A DNA stretch of 64,000 nucleotides from Tunicatimonas pelagia (GTDB taxonomy: Bacteria; Bacteroidota; Bacteroidia; Cytophagales; Cyclobacteriaceae): the NCBI RefSeq assembly GCF_030506325.1, contig NZ_CP120683.1:6142501-6206500 (forward strand), given 5' to 3'. Position 1 is the first letter of the stretch; every line of letters begins with the position of its first letter. The notes under the pieces were generated by a model. The model worked only from the letters and a program-made list of their open reading frames with translations. It made no database searches and was not told the DNA's origin. Of this stretch, positions 24,942 through 34,852 are shown in pieces. Position numbers and translations under genes: made by a program.

Positions 24942-27320
24942 ATGATAAAGAATAACCTAGCCATTGCCTTTCGGCATTTATACAAACGAAAATTTTACAC
25001 CATTATTAACGTAACGGGCTTAGCCATTGGCCTAGCCGCCGGGCTGCTGATTACGCTCTACGTGCTGGATGAACTCAGCTACGACCGCTTCCACGAACGG
25101 GCTGATCGGATTTACCGGGTAACCACCGAAACTAACTTCAACGGAAACCTAAGCGGCAGTGCCTCTACCAACTATCATGTAGGGGAAGTCATTGACGATG
25201 AAATACCTGAGATCGCGACGACACTGCGAGTGCAGCAATTGGGTAATCGTACTATCAAGGTTGATGATGACTTGTATACTCCGCAAACCTTAGCGGTGGA
25301 TAGTAACTTCTTTCAGTTTTTCACCTTTCCACTCACGGAAGGAAACCCAGCTACCGCTTTAGATGACCCTTCGTCGGTGATCTTAACCGAAAAGTTAGCT
25401 CGGGAGCTTTTTGGCCGCTCATCTTATGTACTAGGAAAAACAGTGACAATGGGTGAGGAGGTGTACCGGATTACGGGAGTGGCTGAAAACCCGCCGACTA
25501 ACGCTCACTTTCACTTTGAAATGCTGAAGCAGTTTAAACCTCGAGTGGGTAATCGTATCAACTGGGGTAATGTGAATGGAACAGTTTCTACCTACTTTTT
25601 GCTAGCGGAAAACGCTTTGGTCGAAGAGGTTCCAAGCAAGATTAAGGAAGTTTGTGTTAAGTACAATCCACAGGTGGCCGAAGGTATCAAACTTGGAAAG
25701 TATGACGTAAACTTTACAGCTCAACCGTTGACCGATATTCACCTGTACTCAAATTTAGGGATGGAGCTAGAAGGCAACAGTGACGTTCGTTACGTTTATA
25801 TCTTCTCCATCATCGCACTGTTTGTACTGATTATTGCCGGAGTCAATTATGTGAACCTCTCTACCGCCCGTTCGGCTGATCGAGCCAAAGAGGTAGGAGT
25901 GCGTAAAACGTTGGGCGCAGTACGCCAACCGCTGATCGCTCAGTTCCTTACTGAATCGCTGCTGGTGAGTTTAATCGCAACCTTATTGGGGCTAGCGCTG
26001 GCCGAGTTGCTGCGCCGTCCGTTTAACCAACTAGCAAATAAAGAGCTATCATTAAATCTGCTAGATAATCCAACGCTAGGGTTAGCCGTACTTATAACGG
26101 GACTGATGGTAGGCATCATCGCGGGGCTGTATCCGGCCTTTTATCTCACCCGCTTTCAACCCATTCAGACGCTACGGGGCAGTATGAAAACCGGGCAAAA
26201 GGGTAAAAGCTTTCGCAATGCGCTGGTAGTGTTTCAGTTTGCTACTTCAATTGCGCTGATTGTCTGTACCGCGGTCGTTTATCAGCAGTTGCAGTACATG
26301 CAAAATAAAAAGCTGGGCTACAATCAAGAGAACGTCGTGATTTTAGGTAACGCCGTGGAAAGTAGCTTTGATGCATTCGTCAACGAGTTAAGTGCCTATC
26401 CACAAGTACGTGCGGTGACCGCTTCCAGTCAAAGTCCGCATATGATTACTAACTCTCAGGGTGGGTTGCAAGTGCGAGGTCAGGCTGAAGACCAGATATA
26501 TCAGCTAAATCGCTTGTTCGTAGACCATAATTTTCTACCGACGTTTGACATTGTACTCAAAGAAGGCCGTAACTTTTCGGAAAAACTCGCTTCCGATACT
26601 GCTGTTATGATTCTTAACGAAGCCGCGGTTCGCCAGATGGGCATTGATGACCCACTTAATGCGAAAGTACGAAGAAATAACGAGTGGTACCGGGTTGTTG
26701 GGGTGACCGAAGACTTTCACTTCCAGTCGTTGAAAAACGAAATTGCGCCTCTGTTCATTTTACTAGGGTGGGGGCCTAGCGCATATAATAATATTGAGGT
26801 ACGCATTAGCGGAGAAGATACGCCGGGCACACTAGCCTTTTTGGAAGAAACCTGGCAGAAGTTCTCGCCGAACAATCCGTTTTACTACTCATTTTTAGAC
26901 CAAAACTATGAAGCCTTGTACCGTACCGAGATGCGGCTGGGCAAGGTGTTCGGCATCTTTACGGGCCTAGCCATTTTCGTAGCCTGTTTAGGATTGTTGG
27001 CCCTCGTAGCTTTTATGGCGGAGCAGCGTACCAAAGAAATCGGTATTCGCAAAGTAATGGGTGCTTCAGTGCGTAGTATCGTGCTGCTGCTGTCTACAGG
27101 TTATACTAAATTAATTGTTATTGCTTTGCTGGTGGCTATTCCGGTGTCCTACCTCGCTATGCGACAGTGGCTAGCCGATTTTGCTTACCGCACTGATTTG
27201 AACCTCTGGATATTTATCGGGGCCGGATTCGTCGCCCTACTGATTGCCTGGCTTTCGGTCAGCTACCAATCTATTAAGGCTGCCGTAGCCAATCCGGTAG
27301 ACGCTCTTAAGAATGAATGA
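24942..27320 (+). CDS. FtsX-like (MacB-type) ABC transporter permease, paralogue 1
   Basis: A 792-residue inner-membrane protein of the type VII ABC superfamily. One helix (about 20-42) is followed by a MacB periplasmic core (about 48-275), three helices with the first FtsX signature STARSADRAKEVGVRKTLGA (about 305), a helix near 430, a second periplasmic core (about 450-655) and three final helices with EQRTKEIGIRKVMGAS. Such proteins use an ATPase of the LolD/MacB type for mechanotransmission, moving periplasmic substrates such as lipoproteins, peptides or antimicrobials. No ATPase gene is in the window. It is the first of four tandem paralogues, so duplication is likely. Confidence 0.9.
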   Translation: MIKNNLAIAFRHLYKRKFYTIINVTGLAIGLAAGLLITLYVLDELSYDRFHERADRIYRVTTETNFNGNLSGSASTNYHVGEVIDDEIPEIATTLRVQQLGNRTIKVDDDLYTPQTLAVDSNFFQFFTFPLTEGNPATALDDPSSVILTEKLARELFGRSSYVLGKTVTMGEEVYRITGVAENPPTNAHFHFEMLKQFKPRVGNRINWGNVNGTVSTYFLLAENALVEEVPSKIKEVCVKYNPQVAEGIKLGKYDVNFTAQPLTDIHLYSNLGMELEGNSDVRYVYIFSIIALFVLIIAGVNYVNLSTARSADRAKEVGVRKTLGAVRQPLIAQFLTESLLVSLIATLLGLALAELLRRPFNQLANKELSLNLLDNPTLGLAVLITGLMVGIIAGLYPAFYLTRFQPIQTLRGSMKTGQKGKSFRNALVVFQFATSIALIVCTAVVYQQLQYMQNKKLGYNQENVVILGNAVESSFDAFVNELSAYPQVRAVTASSQSPHMITNSQGGLQVRGQAEDQIYQLNRLFVDHNFLPTFDIVLKEGRNFSEKLASDTAVMILNEAAVRQMGIDDPLNAKVRRNNEWYRVVGVTEDFHFQSLKNEIAPLFILLGWGPSAYNNIEVRISGEDTPGTLAFLEETWQKFSPNNPFYYSFLDQNYEALYRTEMRLGKVFGIFTGLAIFVACLGLLALVAFMAEQRTKEIGIRKVMGASVRSIVLLLSTGYTKLIVIALLVAIPVSYLAMRQWLADFAYRTDLNLWIFIGAGFVALLIAWLSVSYQSIKAAVANPVDALKNE

Positions 27321-27422
27321 TGAATAATGACTAATAATTAATGTTCTTCATGGTTTGCTACTCATTACTCATCCGCACGGCGGTCGCATTCACTACTCAT
27401 TCATCATCAATCATTAATCATC
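27321..27422. repeat. Intergenic imperfect palindrome between permeases 1 and 2
   Basis: The spacer starts with TGATGAATAATGACTAAT just after the stop codon and ends with CATTCATCATC-type words before the next ATG. The two halves are approximate reverse complements around a GC-rich centre (CCGCACGGCGG, with CCG/CGG pairing). It belongs to the same spacer type as 24854-24941. Confidence 0.5.
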
Positions 27423-29807
27423 ATGATAAGAAGCTATCTCACCATCGCCTTTCGGAACTTGTGGAAAAACCGAGCGCATACGCTGATTAATGTGCTTGGG
27501 CTGGCTCTAGGCATTGCTAGCAGCATTGTCATCTTTTTTATTGTTCGCTTTGAGCTGAGCTACGATAACTTTCACGAGAAGGCCGATCGGATTTATCGGA
27601 TTACTTCTACTTTTGAGCAAGAAGGAAAGCTGCGTTATAACAATGCGGTTCCGTTTCCTTTGCCCGAAGCCTTTCAGCAAGATTTTGCGGATGATATAGA
27701 AGAAGTTCTGATTGTGGAGCAAACTGGCGGACGGGTTATACTAGACGGCGAAACCACTTTCATTGACGAAGGAAAAGTCTTCACGGAGAACGCGTACTTT
27801 TCATTTTTTGATTTTCCCCTGGTAGCTGGCAACCCGAAAACGGTACTACAACAACCTAACGAAGTTGTTCTGTCTCAATCGCTGTATCGGAAATTGTTTA
27901 ACTCGGAAGAATATGAGTTAGGAAAAACACTTTCATTTAGAAATGATACCACTTATTTACTGGAGGTAACGGGTATTCTAGCAGATTTGCCAAAAAACAC
28001 TGATCTTCAATTTGAATTTCTGGTGTCATACAGTACGATGCCCGAGGAGACCAACGCCAGTTGGGAAAGCTGGTTTAGCAACTTCAATGCATTTGTTTGT
28101 CTTGCTGAAGATGTGCAGCCAGCAGCATTAAGTAGCCAGTTTCAGGAGTTTCTAAAAAAATACAGGAACGCCGAGGATGTAGAAAAACACAAGCAGGGAT
28201 TACGGTTACAGCCCCTATCTGAAATGCATCATAATAATCAGTATGCTGGGTTTCCCTACCGAAAGATGCCCAAATTTATGCTATCAGGACTAGTGATTCT
28301 GGCTGTACTTTTAATTACATTGGCCTGTGTTAATTTTACAAATTTAGCAACCGCAATTAGTAGTAAGCGGGCTAAAGAGGTAGGGGTACGAAAAACGCTG
28401 GGAAGCAGCCGTAGACAGATTGTACTATCGTTTTTGGGCGAAGCCTTCATAGTGACGGTGCTGGCAACTGCTTTAGCGTTTGGATTAGCTGAATTGGGTT
28501 TGATTCAGCTAAAGAAGTTATATACCCACTTACAGCCAATTACTATTCAGTTCGGCTGGATGAGTATTGGTTTTTTCTTGTTGTTAGTATTATTGGTAGC
28601 TAATTTAGCTGGCTTCTATCCAGCTTGGCTATTATCTCGCTTCAAACCTATTCAAGCCCTTAAATCTGCCACGAGCCTGACTTGTAGTAGAAGGTTTTCA
28701 CTGCGCCACGCATTAGTTATATTTCAGTTTTTTGTTTCTCAACTATTTATTGTCTGTGTGCTGGTTATTGCTCAGCAACTGAATTACCTCAAAAATGCTC
28801 CGCTGGGCTTTGATAAGGAGGCAATTTTAACAATAGATTTACAAGATGAGGAAGCTAAGAGCCGGAAGCGTTTTGAAGCTGCACTAAGCAAAGAGAGTGC
28901 CGTTAAGAATCTGACTTTCACCTCAGCTTCAGCTATTTCTCAATCTATGACAGGAGCGATTTACTCGGTAGATGGAAAAGAAACCGAACGCCAAGTAAAC
29001 TTGCACTACGCTGACCATCGCTTCTTTGATACTCACGGAATGAATCTATTAGCAGGTTCAGTATTCACACCTTCTGACTCGGGCATTGCCTTTGTAGCGA
29101 ATGAGGCGTTTGTAAAAGATTTGGGGCTTGACAATCCTGAGCAAGCTTTAGGAAAGTTTATTGAAGTTATGAATATTGAACTACCCATTGTGGGGGTGGT
29201 TTCCAATTACCATACCGCTAGTTTTACTAGTAAAATTCCACCGTTGCTTATTACTAACCGTAGTGAGCATTATTATAATTTGAGTATGAAGGTGGATCTG
29301 ACACGGGCGCAAACGGTGATCGCTAAGCTGGAACAAGTCTGGCAGACTACGTACCCCGAATATGATTTTCGCTACGATTTTCTCGATGACAAAGTAGCTA
29401 GTTTCTATAAGAGTTACGACCGTACGTTTTCTTTAGCCCAGATATTTGCGGGTATCGCTATCTTTATTAGTTGTTTGGGTTTGTACGGATTGGTCATGTT
29501 TATGGCGGAACGACGAACCAAAGAAGTAGGCATTCGCAAGGTGCTGGGAGCTTCGGTGCAGCAGATTGTAGCGTTATTTTCTAAAGAGTTTGTCAAACTA
29601 ATCTTCGTTGCCTTTATACTAGCTGCCCCATTAGCCTATTATTTAATGCAGCAGTGGTTACGCAATTTTGCTTACACCATAGAGGTCAATGCTTTTACCT
29701 TCGCTATCAGTTTAGTTGCCATTATAACCATTGTACTACTTACCGTTGGTTATCAATCTATAAAAGCAGCAATCGCCAATCCGGTAGATGCTCTGCGGGA
29801 TGAGTAA
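27423..29807 (+). CDS. FtsX-like (MacB-type) ABC transporter permease, paralogue 2
   Basis: A 794-residue paralogue of its neighbours with the same layout: an N-terminal helix (about 18-40), a periplasmic core (about 48-280), a helix bundle with the first FtsX signature SSKRAKEVGVRKTLGSS, a second periplasmic core, and a final bundle with ERRTKEVGIRKVLGAS. The ending NPVDALRDE is the shared C-terminal signature. It starts at an ATG 102 bases after the previous stop. Its periplasmic domains differ clearly from paralogue 1, implying older duplication and possibly different substrates or a heteromeric complex. The ATPase partner is missing here. Confidence 0.9.
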   Translation: MIRSYLTIAFRNLWKNRAHTLINVLGLALGIASSIVIFFIVRFELSYDNFHEKADRIYRITSTFEQEGKLRYNNAVPFPLPEAFQQDFADDIEEVLIVEQTGGRVILDGETTFIDEGKVFTENAYFSFFDFPLVAGNPKTVLQQPNEVVLSQSLYRKLFNSEEYELGKTLSFRNDTTYLLEVTGILADLPKNTDLQFEFLVSYSTMPEETNASWESWFSNFNAFVCLAEDVQPAALSSQFQEFLKKYRNAEDVEKHKQGLRLQPLSEMHHNNQYAGFPYRKMPKFMLSGLVILAVLLITLACVNFTNLATAISSKRAKEVGVRKTLGSSRRQIVLSFLGEAFIVTVLATALAFGLAELGLIQLKKLYTHLQPITIQFGWMSIGFFLLLVLLVANLAGFYPAWLLSRFKPIQALKSATSLTCSRRFSLRHALVIFQFFVSQLFIVCVLVIAQQLNYLKNAPLGFDKEAILTIDLQDEEAKSRKRFEAALSKESAVKNLTFTSASAISQSMTGAIYSVDGKETERQVNLHYADHRFFDTHGMNLLAGSVFTPSDSGIAFVANEAFVKDLGLDNPEQALGKFIEVMNIELPIVGVVSNYHTASFTSKIPPLLITNRSEHYYNLSMKVDLTRAQTVIAKLEQVWQTTYPEYDFRYDFLDDKVASFYKSYDRTFSLAQIFAGIAIFISCLGLYGLVMFMAERRTKEVGIRKVLGASVQQIVALFSKEFVKLIFVAFILAAPLAYYLMQQWLRNFAYTIEVNAFTFAISLVAIITIVLLTVGYQSIKAAIANPVDALRDE

Positions 29808-29879
29808 AACAATGTAAAGTATGCAGTGAACAATGAACAATTGCTAATTGCAAAATGCACATTGCTAATTGAATAAACT
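29808..29879. repeat. Intergenic spacer of GAACAATGAACAATTGC words
   Basis: This 72-base spacer contains CAGTGAACAATGAACAATT, then GCTAATTGCAAAATGCACATTGCTAATTG, with GCTAATTG repeated directly and pairing with CAATTGC words. The same vocabulary appears at 8384 and 49152. It may form a weak hairpin. Confidence 0.4.
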
Positions 29880-32288
29880 ATGCTAAAAAGCTACTTCAAG
29901 ATTGCCATTAGAAATCTAATTAAGCGGAAGGCTTACTCCGCTATTATGGTACTTAGCCTCACGCTGGGGGTTATTAGTTGTCTGCTGATCGGCACCTACA
30001 TTCACTACGAGTTTCAGTACGATCTTCACCATCAACATGCTGACCGGGTTTATCGATTGGTAGATGAGATTACCTTGCCGAGCGGTGGTACGACTAGTTT
30101 GGCTCGGGTACCCGGTACTTGGGGTCCTCTATTAGCCGAACAGTATCCCGAGATTGAAAGTTACACCCGACTGATGAAGTACCGTCTGGATAGGCTGGTT
30201 AATTATAAAGAAGGCGATAAGCAGTTTTATGAGCCTAACTTTCTGTGGGCTGATTCTACCGTATTTGAAGTATTTAGCATTCCATTTTTGATGGGAAACC
30301 CCGACGTGGCCCTCAACGGACCCAACCGGGTAGTCATAAGCCAAAACGCAGCCGAACGCTACTTTGGATCTGACTGGCAAACCGACCCTCAGCAGAATCC
30401 GATGGGCAAGCAGCTAAATGAACTAACTGTCACGGGGGTTATGCAGAACTTTCCTGCCACCTCTCACTTTCAGGCTGATTTTCTGGTTTCTATATCTACT
30501 CTCTACAACTCCTGGAGCAGTGTCATCAACAGTCGAACCAATCATTATTACTACACCTACTTTCTGCTTTCCGAACCATCGACCTCCGCCCAATTAGAAG
30601 ATAAATTATCGTCGTTCGTAAAAACTCACGTTGAACCGGAAGCAGCCCGCCGATTTAGCCCTTATTTACAATCTTTACTGGATATTCACTTACATTCTCA
30701 ATTGGAAGCAGAACTAGCCATCAATGGTAATATCCGGTATGTGTTCTTTTTTGGTGGAATTGCTTTATTCATATTACTACTGGCCTGTATCAATTTCATA
30801 AACCTGACTACCGCCCGGTCTACCTGGCGTAGCAAAGAGGTGGGTATCCGTAAAGCTGTCGGTGGTCGTCGCCGACAGTTGGTCTTTCAGTTTTTGAGCG
30901 AATCGGTGCTGCTGGTAATTCTATCGGTTATTATTTCTTTAGCAATCACTGAGCTAACCCTGGTCTGGTTTACCGATTTTGTTGACCGTCCGCTTACATT
31001 ACATTGGGCTTCACCTTACTTTTACGGCGCACTGCTTTTCGGAATAATCATTATTGCTCTGCTGGCGGGATGGTATCCAGCGCACTTTCTATCTTCAGTT
31101 AGCCCTATCAAGGCACTTCGTTCGGGTAAATCGGATAGCCATAGTAGTCGCCTCCGCCAATATTTGGTCGTTTTTCAGTTCGCTACCTGTATTGCCCTTA
31201 TTGCTAGTACCCTGATTATTACCCGTCAGCTACGGTATATGCACGATAAAGATTTAGGGTTTCAGACGGAACATATCCTCACTTTTAACCTTCCGGATGA
31301 CCCCGCTCAACAAGATCAAGAGCAGCTTGAACGTGAGATCAGTCAATTAGCCTCAGTAGAGCAGACAACAATCACCTCCCATAACCTGATCGGTGACCAG
31401 CCTTATGGTGCTACTTACCATTTTCGGGGATATGACCCTGACGACGAAGGAGTGAGTATGGGGCGCTTGCATGTGAATTTTCAATTTTTGGAAACGTACG
31501 GACTCTCGTTAGTAGCCGGGCGAGGGTTCGCCCGAGAACACACCACCGATACGGCGGCCTTTCTTATCAACGAAGCCGCGCTAGGGCTACTGGGAGTCTC
31601 TGACCCATCGGAAATACTGGGAGTAGAAGTTATGTACGAAGCTAATGGCTATCCGAAACGAGGGGCAGTAATTGGAGTGGTAGAAGACTTCCACTTCCGC
31701 TCCTTGCATAGTCCCATTGGACCGATGGTAATGGATATTCAGCCGGAGAGAAACCACTTTGTAGCAGTGAGAATGCAGAGCGAAAACATTGCCGAAGCTC
31801 TGGGCAGTATTCAGAATATTTGGAACGATTTATACCCTGATATTCCGTTTCTGTACGATTTTCTGGATTCCAAGTTTGATCAGGTCTATAAATCTGAAAA
31901 ACGGTACGGAAGCTTGTTCACTCAATTTGCTTTAGTCTCCATCATCATTGCCTGTTTAGGTTTGCTGGGTTTAGCAATTTTTACTGCTGAAAAGCGAGCC
32001 AAGGAAATTAGTATCCGCAAAGTGTTGGGCGCATCGGTATCTAGCCTGCTCGTGTTACTTACCGGCGAATTTACCAAACTGGTATTAATTGCAGCTCTAG
32101 TAGCTACTCCGTTATCTTGGTATTTTATGAGCAATTGGCTTAACAATTTTGCATACCACGCCAATGTGGGAGTTGATATCTTTATGATAGCCTGTGGTAT
32201 TGCTTTGGGAATAGCTTGGATAACTGTGCTTTACCAATCAGTGAAAGCGGCCAAAGTTAATCCAATAAAGAACTTAAAAAATGAATAA
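29880..32288 (+). CDS. FtsX-like (MacB-type) ABC transporter permease, paralogue 3
   Basis: An 802-residue permease with the same two-core, multi-helix architecture. Signatures are STWRSKEVGIRKAVGGRRRQLVFQFLSES in the first FtsX region and EKRAKEISIRKVLGASVSSLL in the second. It ends NPIKNLKNE, slightly different from the NPVDALKNE of its neighbours. The first signature carries an extra basic run (GRRRQL), which might affect contact with an ATPase coupling site. It starts at ATG 29880, 72 bases after paralogue 2. Substrate is unknown. Confidence 0.9.
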   Translation: MLKSYFKIAIRNLIKRKAYSAIMVLSLTLGVISCLLIGTYIHYEFQYDLHHQHADRVYRLVDEITLPSGGTTSLARVPGTWGPLLAEQYPEIESYTRLMKYRLDRLVNYKEGDKQFYEPNFLWADSTVFEVFSIPFLMGNPDVALNGPNRVVISQNAAERYFGSDWQTDPQQNPMGKQLNELTVTGVMQNFPATSHFQADFLVSISTLYNSWSSVINSRTNHYYYTYFLLSEPSTSAQLEDKLSSFVKTHVEPEAARRFSPYLQSLLDIHLHSQLEAELAINGNIRYVFFFGGIALFILLLACINFINLTTARSTWRSKEVGIRKAVGGRRRQLVFQFLSESVLLVILSVIISLAITELTLVWFTDFVDRPLTLHWASPYFYGALLFGIIIIALLAGWYPAHFLSSVSPIKALRSGKSDSHSSRLRQYLVVFQFATCIALIASTLIITRQLRYMHDKDLGFQTEHILTFNLPDDPAQQDQEQLEREISQLASVEQTTITSHNLIGDQPYGATYHFRGYDPDDEGVSMGRLHVNFQFLETYGLSLVAGRGFAREHTTDTAAFLINEAALGLLGVSDPSEILGVEVMYEANGYPKRGAVIGVVEDFHFRSLHSPIGPMVMDIQPERNHFVAVRMQSENIAEALGSIQNIWNDLYPDIPFLYDFLDSKFDQVYKSEKRYGSLFTQFALVSIIIACLGLLGLAIFTAEKRAKEISIRKVLGASVSSLLVLLTGEFTKLVLIAALVATPLSWYFMSNWLNNFAYHANVGVDIFMIACGIALGIAWITVLYQSVKAAKVNPIKNLKNE

Positions 32289-32376
32289 CTGGGCGAGGAG
32301 CTAGGAGCAGGGGGCTTGAGGTTTGTGCCCCACCCCTGGCTCCCCGCCGCGCCACGGTGGCCCCAAGCTAAAACTT
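32289..32376. repeat. GC-rich imperfect inverted repeat spacer
   Basis: This spacer differs from the other permease spacers in being GC-rich. GGAGCTAGGAGCAGGGGGC (about 32295) pairs imperfectly with GCCCCACCCCTGGCTCC (about 32327). It resembles the G-rich/C-rich repeat at 8410-8490. It could be an intergenic repeat element or a transcript-processing hairpin. Confidence 0.45.
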
Positions 32377-34776
32377 ATGATAGAGAACTACTTCAAAATT
32401 GCTCTTAGAAGCTTACGCAAACAGAAATTCTACGCGCTGATTAACGTCTTTGGGTTATCGCTGGGTTTGGCTTGTTGTCTGCTGATTGCTTTGTACGTGG
32501 CGGATGATTTGAGCTACGATCGTTTTCATCCCGATTCGGATCGGATGTACCGGGTGCGACATAAATTTATGGTAAGTGGGCAGGAGTCGGATATGGCAGA
32601 TGTGGCTCCGGCATTGGCGCAGGGTATTCGTGAGAATATTTCCCAGGTAGCGCAAGCAATTCGGACGGAATATTCTAGTCCATACATTTATCGAAAGGGA
32701 GCCGAACTGCTGGGCGAGCAAGCCACCATCCGGTCTGACCCTAATTTCTTTCAGTTTTTTGGTTACGAACTGCTAGTAGGTGACCCGGCTACGGTGCTTG
32801 CAAGTCCGCGAAGTATCGTGCTAACTAAAAGTGTAGCAGACGCATATTTTGGGAAGGTTGAAAACGCAGATATAGATCAGCACCCGGCTTTAGGGCAAGC
32901 ACTTATCTCGGAGGGCGAAGACTTTACTGTGACTGGAATCGCTGAAGATCCACCCATCAATTCTCACCTGGATTTTGGAATTATCATGTCCAACGTTGCT
33001 TTAGAACGGGTGAAGAACGGTGAGGGGTTTTGGCTTCCGGCGGGCTATCTTACCTACGTGATTTTGCAAGAAGGAACTAATCCTGAATCCTTGAAAGCGG
33101 AGTTCCTGGCGATGGAGAAGGCCTACGAGTGGCCTCAGATGACGGAGCGATTGGGCGTACCACTAGCTACTCTGGAAGCTCAACAAGATTATCTGGGGCA
33201 TTACCTAGTTCCTATCTCTGATATTCATCTCGTTACCGAGGGGAATATGAAGTACGTGTATATTTTCTCCGTAATTGGGCTGTTTATGCTGCTGATTGCC
33301 TGCATCAATTACACCAACTTGGCAACCGCTCGTTCTACCCAACGGGCTAAAGAGGTAGGTATCCGGAAAGCCTTAGGCACATCTCGCATACGGTTGATTG
33401 GTCAGTTTTTAAGCGAGTCAGTTTTGATGACACTGCTGGCGATGCTCTTAGCTTTGGGTATTACTGAGATTTTTCGCATTCCGTTTGGTAGACTTACTGA
33501 CAAGGCTCTGACATTGAGTGTTCTGCAAGAACCTATTTGGTTGGTGTTTATTCTTTTATTGACGCTACTCGTCAGTTTGTTGGCAGGACTTTATCCCGCT
33601 TTTTACCTCTCGCTATTTAAGCCATCCGAGGTTTTGAAGGGGCAGTTGGGTAGAGTAAAATCCGGTAGTTTCAGAAAAGGGCTAGTCGTATTTCAATTTT
33701 GTGTTTCGGCGACATTGATTGTCTGCTCAATATTGGTGTATCAGCAGTTGCTATTTATGCACGCTAAAGATGTGGGCTTCAGTAAAGAGAATGTGCTTCT
33801 GTTGCCCAACACTCATACGCTAGGAAACCGGGAAGTTTTTCGGGAGATACTGTTGCAGAATGCTCAAATAGAAGCGGTAAGCTTTAGCTCTACTGCCCCC
33901 GGTGATGCTTTCGATGCGTTTACTACCTATCAGAAACTAGGCAGCGAAGACAAGTATCAGGCTAAACGCTTAGCGGCCGACGCTGATTTTCTAGAAGCTT
34001 ATGAGCTCCAACTATTGGAAGGGAGAAACCTAAAAAAAGAACCGGGCGAAATGAAAGAAGCCCTGCTAAACGAAGAAGCTGCCAACCAGCTAGGCACCGA
34101 TCAGGTAGTGGGAAGCGTAGTGGAAACGTTTTGGGGTGGTAAATTTGAAATAGTAGGCATCGTGAAAGACTTCAACTTTGAGCACTTACAATCCAGTATT
34201 ATGCCGCTGATTATTCACCATAACCGGGACGGGGAGTTTAACTACTACACTTCGGTGCGAATAAAGGGGAGAGATATATCAGAAACCATTAGCTTTATAG
34301 AATCCGTCTGGCGCAAGCACAATCAGGAAGCCCAGTTTAGTTACTCGTTCCTCGACCGAAAGTTCAACGACCTGTTTAAAACCGAACAGCGAATGAGCGT
34401 GGCGGTCGTTACGTTTACCGGATTGATTATTTTTATCGCCTGTATCGGTCTGTTTGGTCTAATCACCTACGTGGCCGAACAACGCACCAAAGAAATCGGA
34501 ATTCGGAAGGTGCTAGGGGCTTCGGTGAAGGATGTGGTTCTACTACTTTCAGACAGTTTCGCCCGCTTGGTGTTTTGGTCATTCTTATTAGCCATTCCCT
34601 TAGCTTACGTACTCATTCAACAGTGGCTCGGTACCTTTGCCTATCGCATCAGCGTAGAAGTCTGGCCATTTGCTATCGCTGGAATTATCCTTTTCTTTCT
34701 CGCAATCACTACCGTTAGCTATCAATCCATCCGGGCTGCCCGGGCAAACCCGGTAGAAGCTTTGAAGAATGAATAA
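32377..34776 (+). CDS. FtsX-like (MacB-type) ABC transporter permease, paralogue 4
   Basis: The start is taken as ATG 32377, giving MIENYFKIALRSLRKQKFYA as in the paralogues; the longer frame from 32323 adds 18 residues encoded by the GC-rich spacer repeat. The 799-residue product has the N-terminal helix, two periplasmic cores, and both FtsX signatures (STQRAKEVGIRKALGTS and EQRTKEIGIRKVLGAS), ending NPVEALKNE. It is the last of the four tandem permeases and closes the array before a gene for a secreted protein. It is probably a half transporter needing a separate ATPase. Confidence 0.9.
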   Translation: MIENYFKIALRSLRKQKFYALINVFGLSLGLACCLLIALYVADDLSYDRFHPDSDRMYRVRHKFMVSGQESDMADVAPALAQGIRENISQVAQAIRTEYSSPYIYRKGAELLGEQATIRSDPNFFQFFGYELLVGDPATVLASPRSIVLTKSVADAYFGKVENADIDQHPALGQALISEGEDFTVTGIAEDPPINSHLDFGIIMSNVALERVKNGEGFWLPAGYLTYVILQEGTNPESLKAEFLAMEKAYEWPQMTERLGVPLATLEAQQDYLGHYLVPISDIHLVTEGNMKYVYIFSVIGLFMLLIACINYTNLATARSTQRAKEVGIRKALGTSRIRLIGQFLSESVLMTLLAMLLALGITEIFRIPFGRLTDKALTLSVLQEPIWLVFILLLTLLVSLLAGLYPAFYLSLFKPSEVLKGQLGRVKSGSFRKGLVVFQFCVSATLIVCSILVYQQLLFMHAKDVGFSKENVLLLPNTHTLGNREVFREILLQNAQIEAVSFSSTAPGDAFDAFTTYQKLGSEDKYQAKRLAADADFLEAYELQLLEGRNLKKEPGEMKEALLNEEAANQLGTDQVVGSVVETFWGGKFEIVGIVKDFNFEHLQSSIMPLIIHHNRDGEFNYYTSVRIKGRDISETISFIESVWRKHNQEAQFSYSFLDRKFNDLFKTEQRMSVAVVTFTGLIIFIACIGLFGLITYVAEQRTKEIGIRKVLGASVKDVVLLLSDSFARLVFWSFLLAIPLAYVLIQQWLGTFAYRISVEVWPFAIAGIILFFLAITTVSYQSIRAARANPVEALKNE

Positions 34777-34852
34777 TGACTATTGAAGAGTGTCAGCCAT
34801 TATTCACTCTTCACCATTCATTATAATCTTAAAAGTTCGTATTTTTTCCACC
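34777..34852. repeat. Intergenic imperfect palindrome after permease 4
   Basis: AATGAATAATGACTATTGAAGAGTG at the end of the permease gene pairs approximately with CATTATTCACTCTTC and CATTCATTATAATC in the spacer: GAAGAGTG (about 34794) is the exact complement of CACTCTTC (about 34806). Same spacer type as 24854-24941. Confidence 0.45.
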
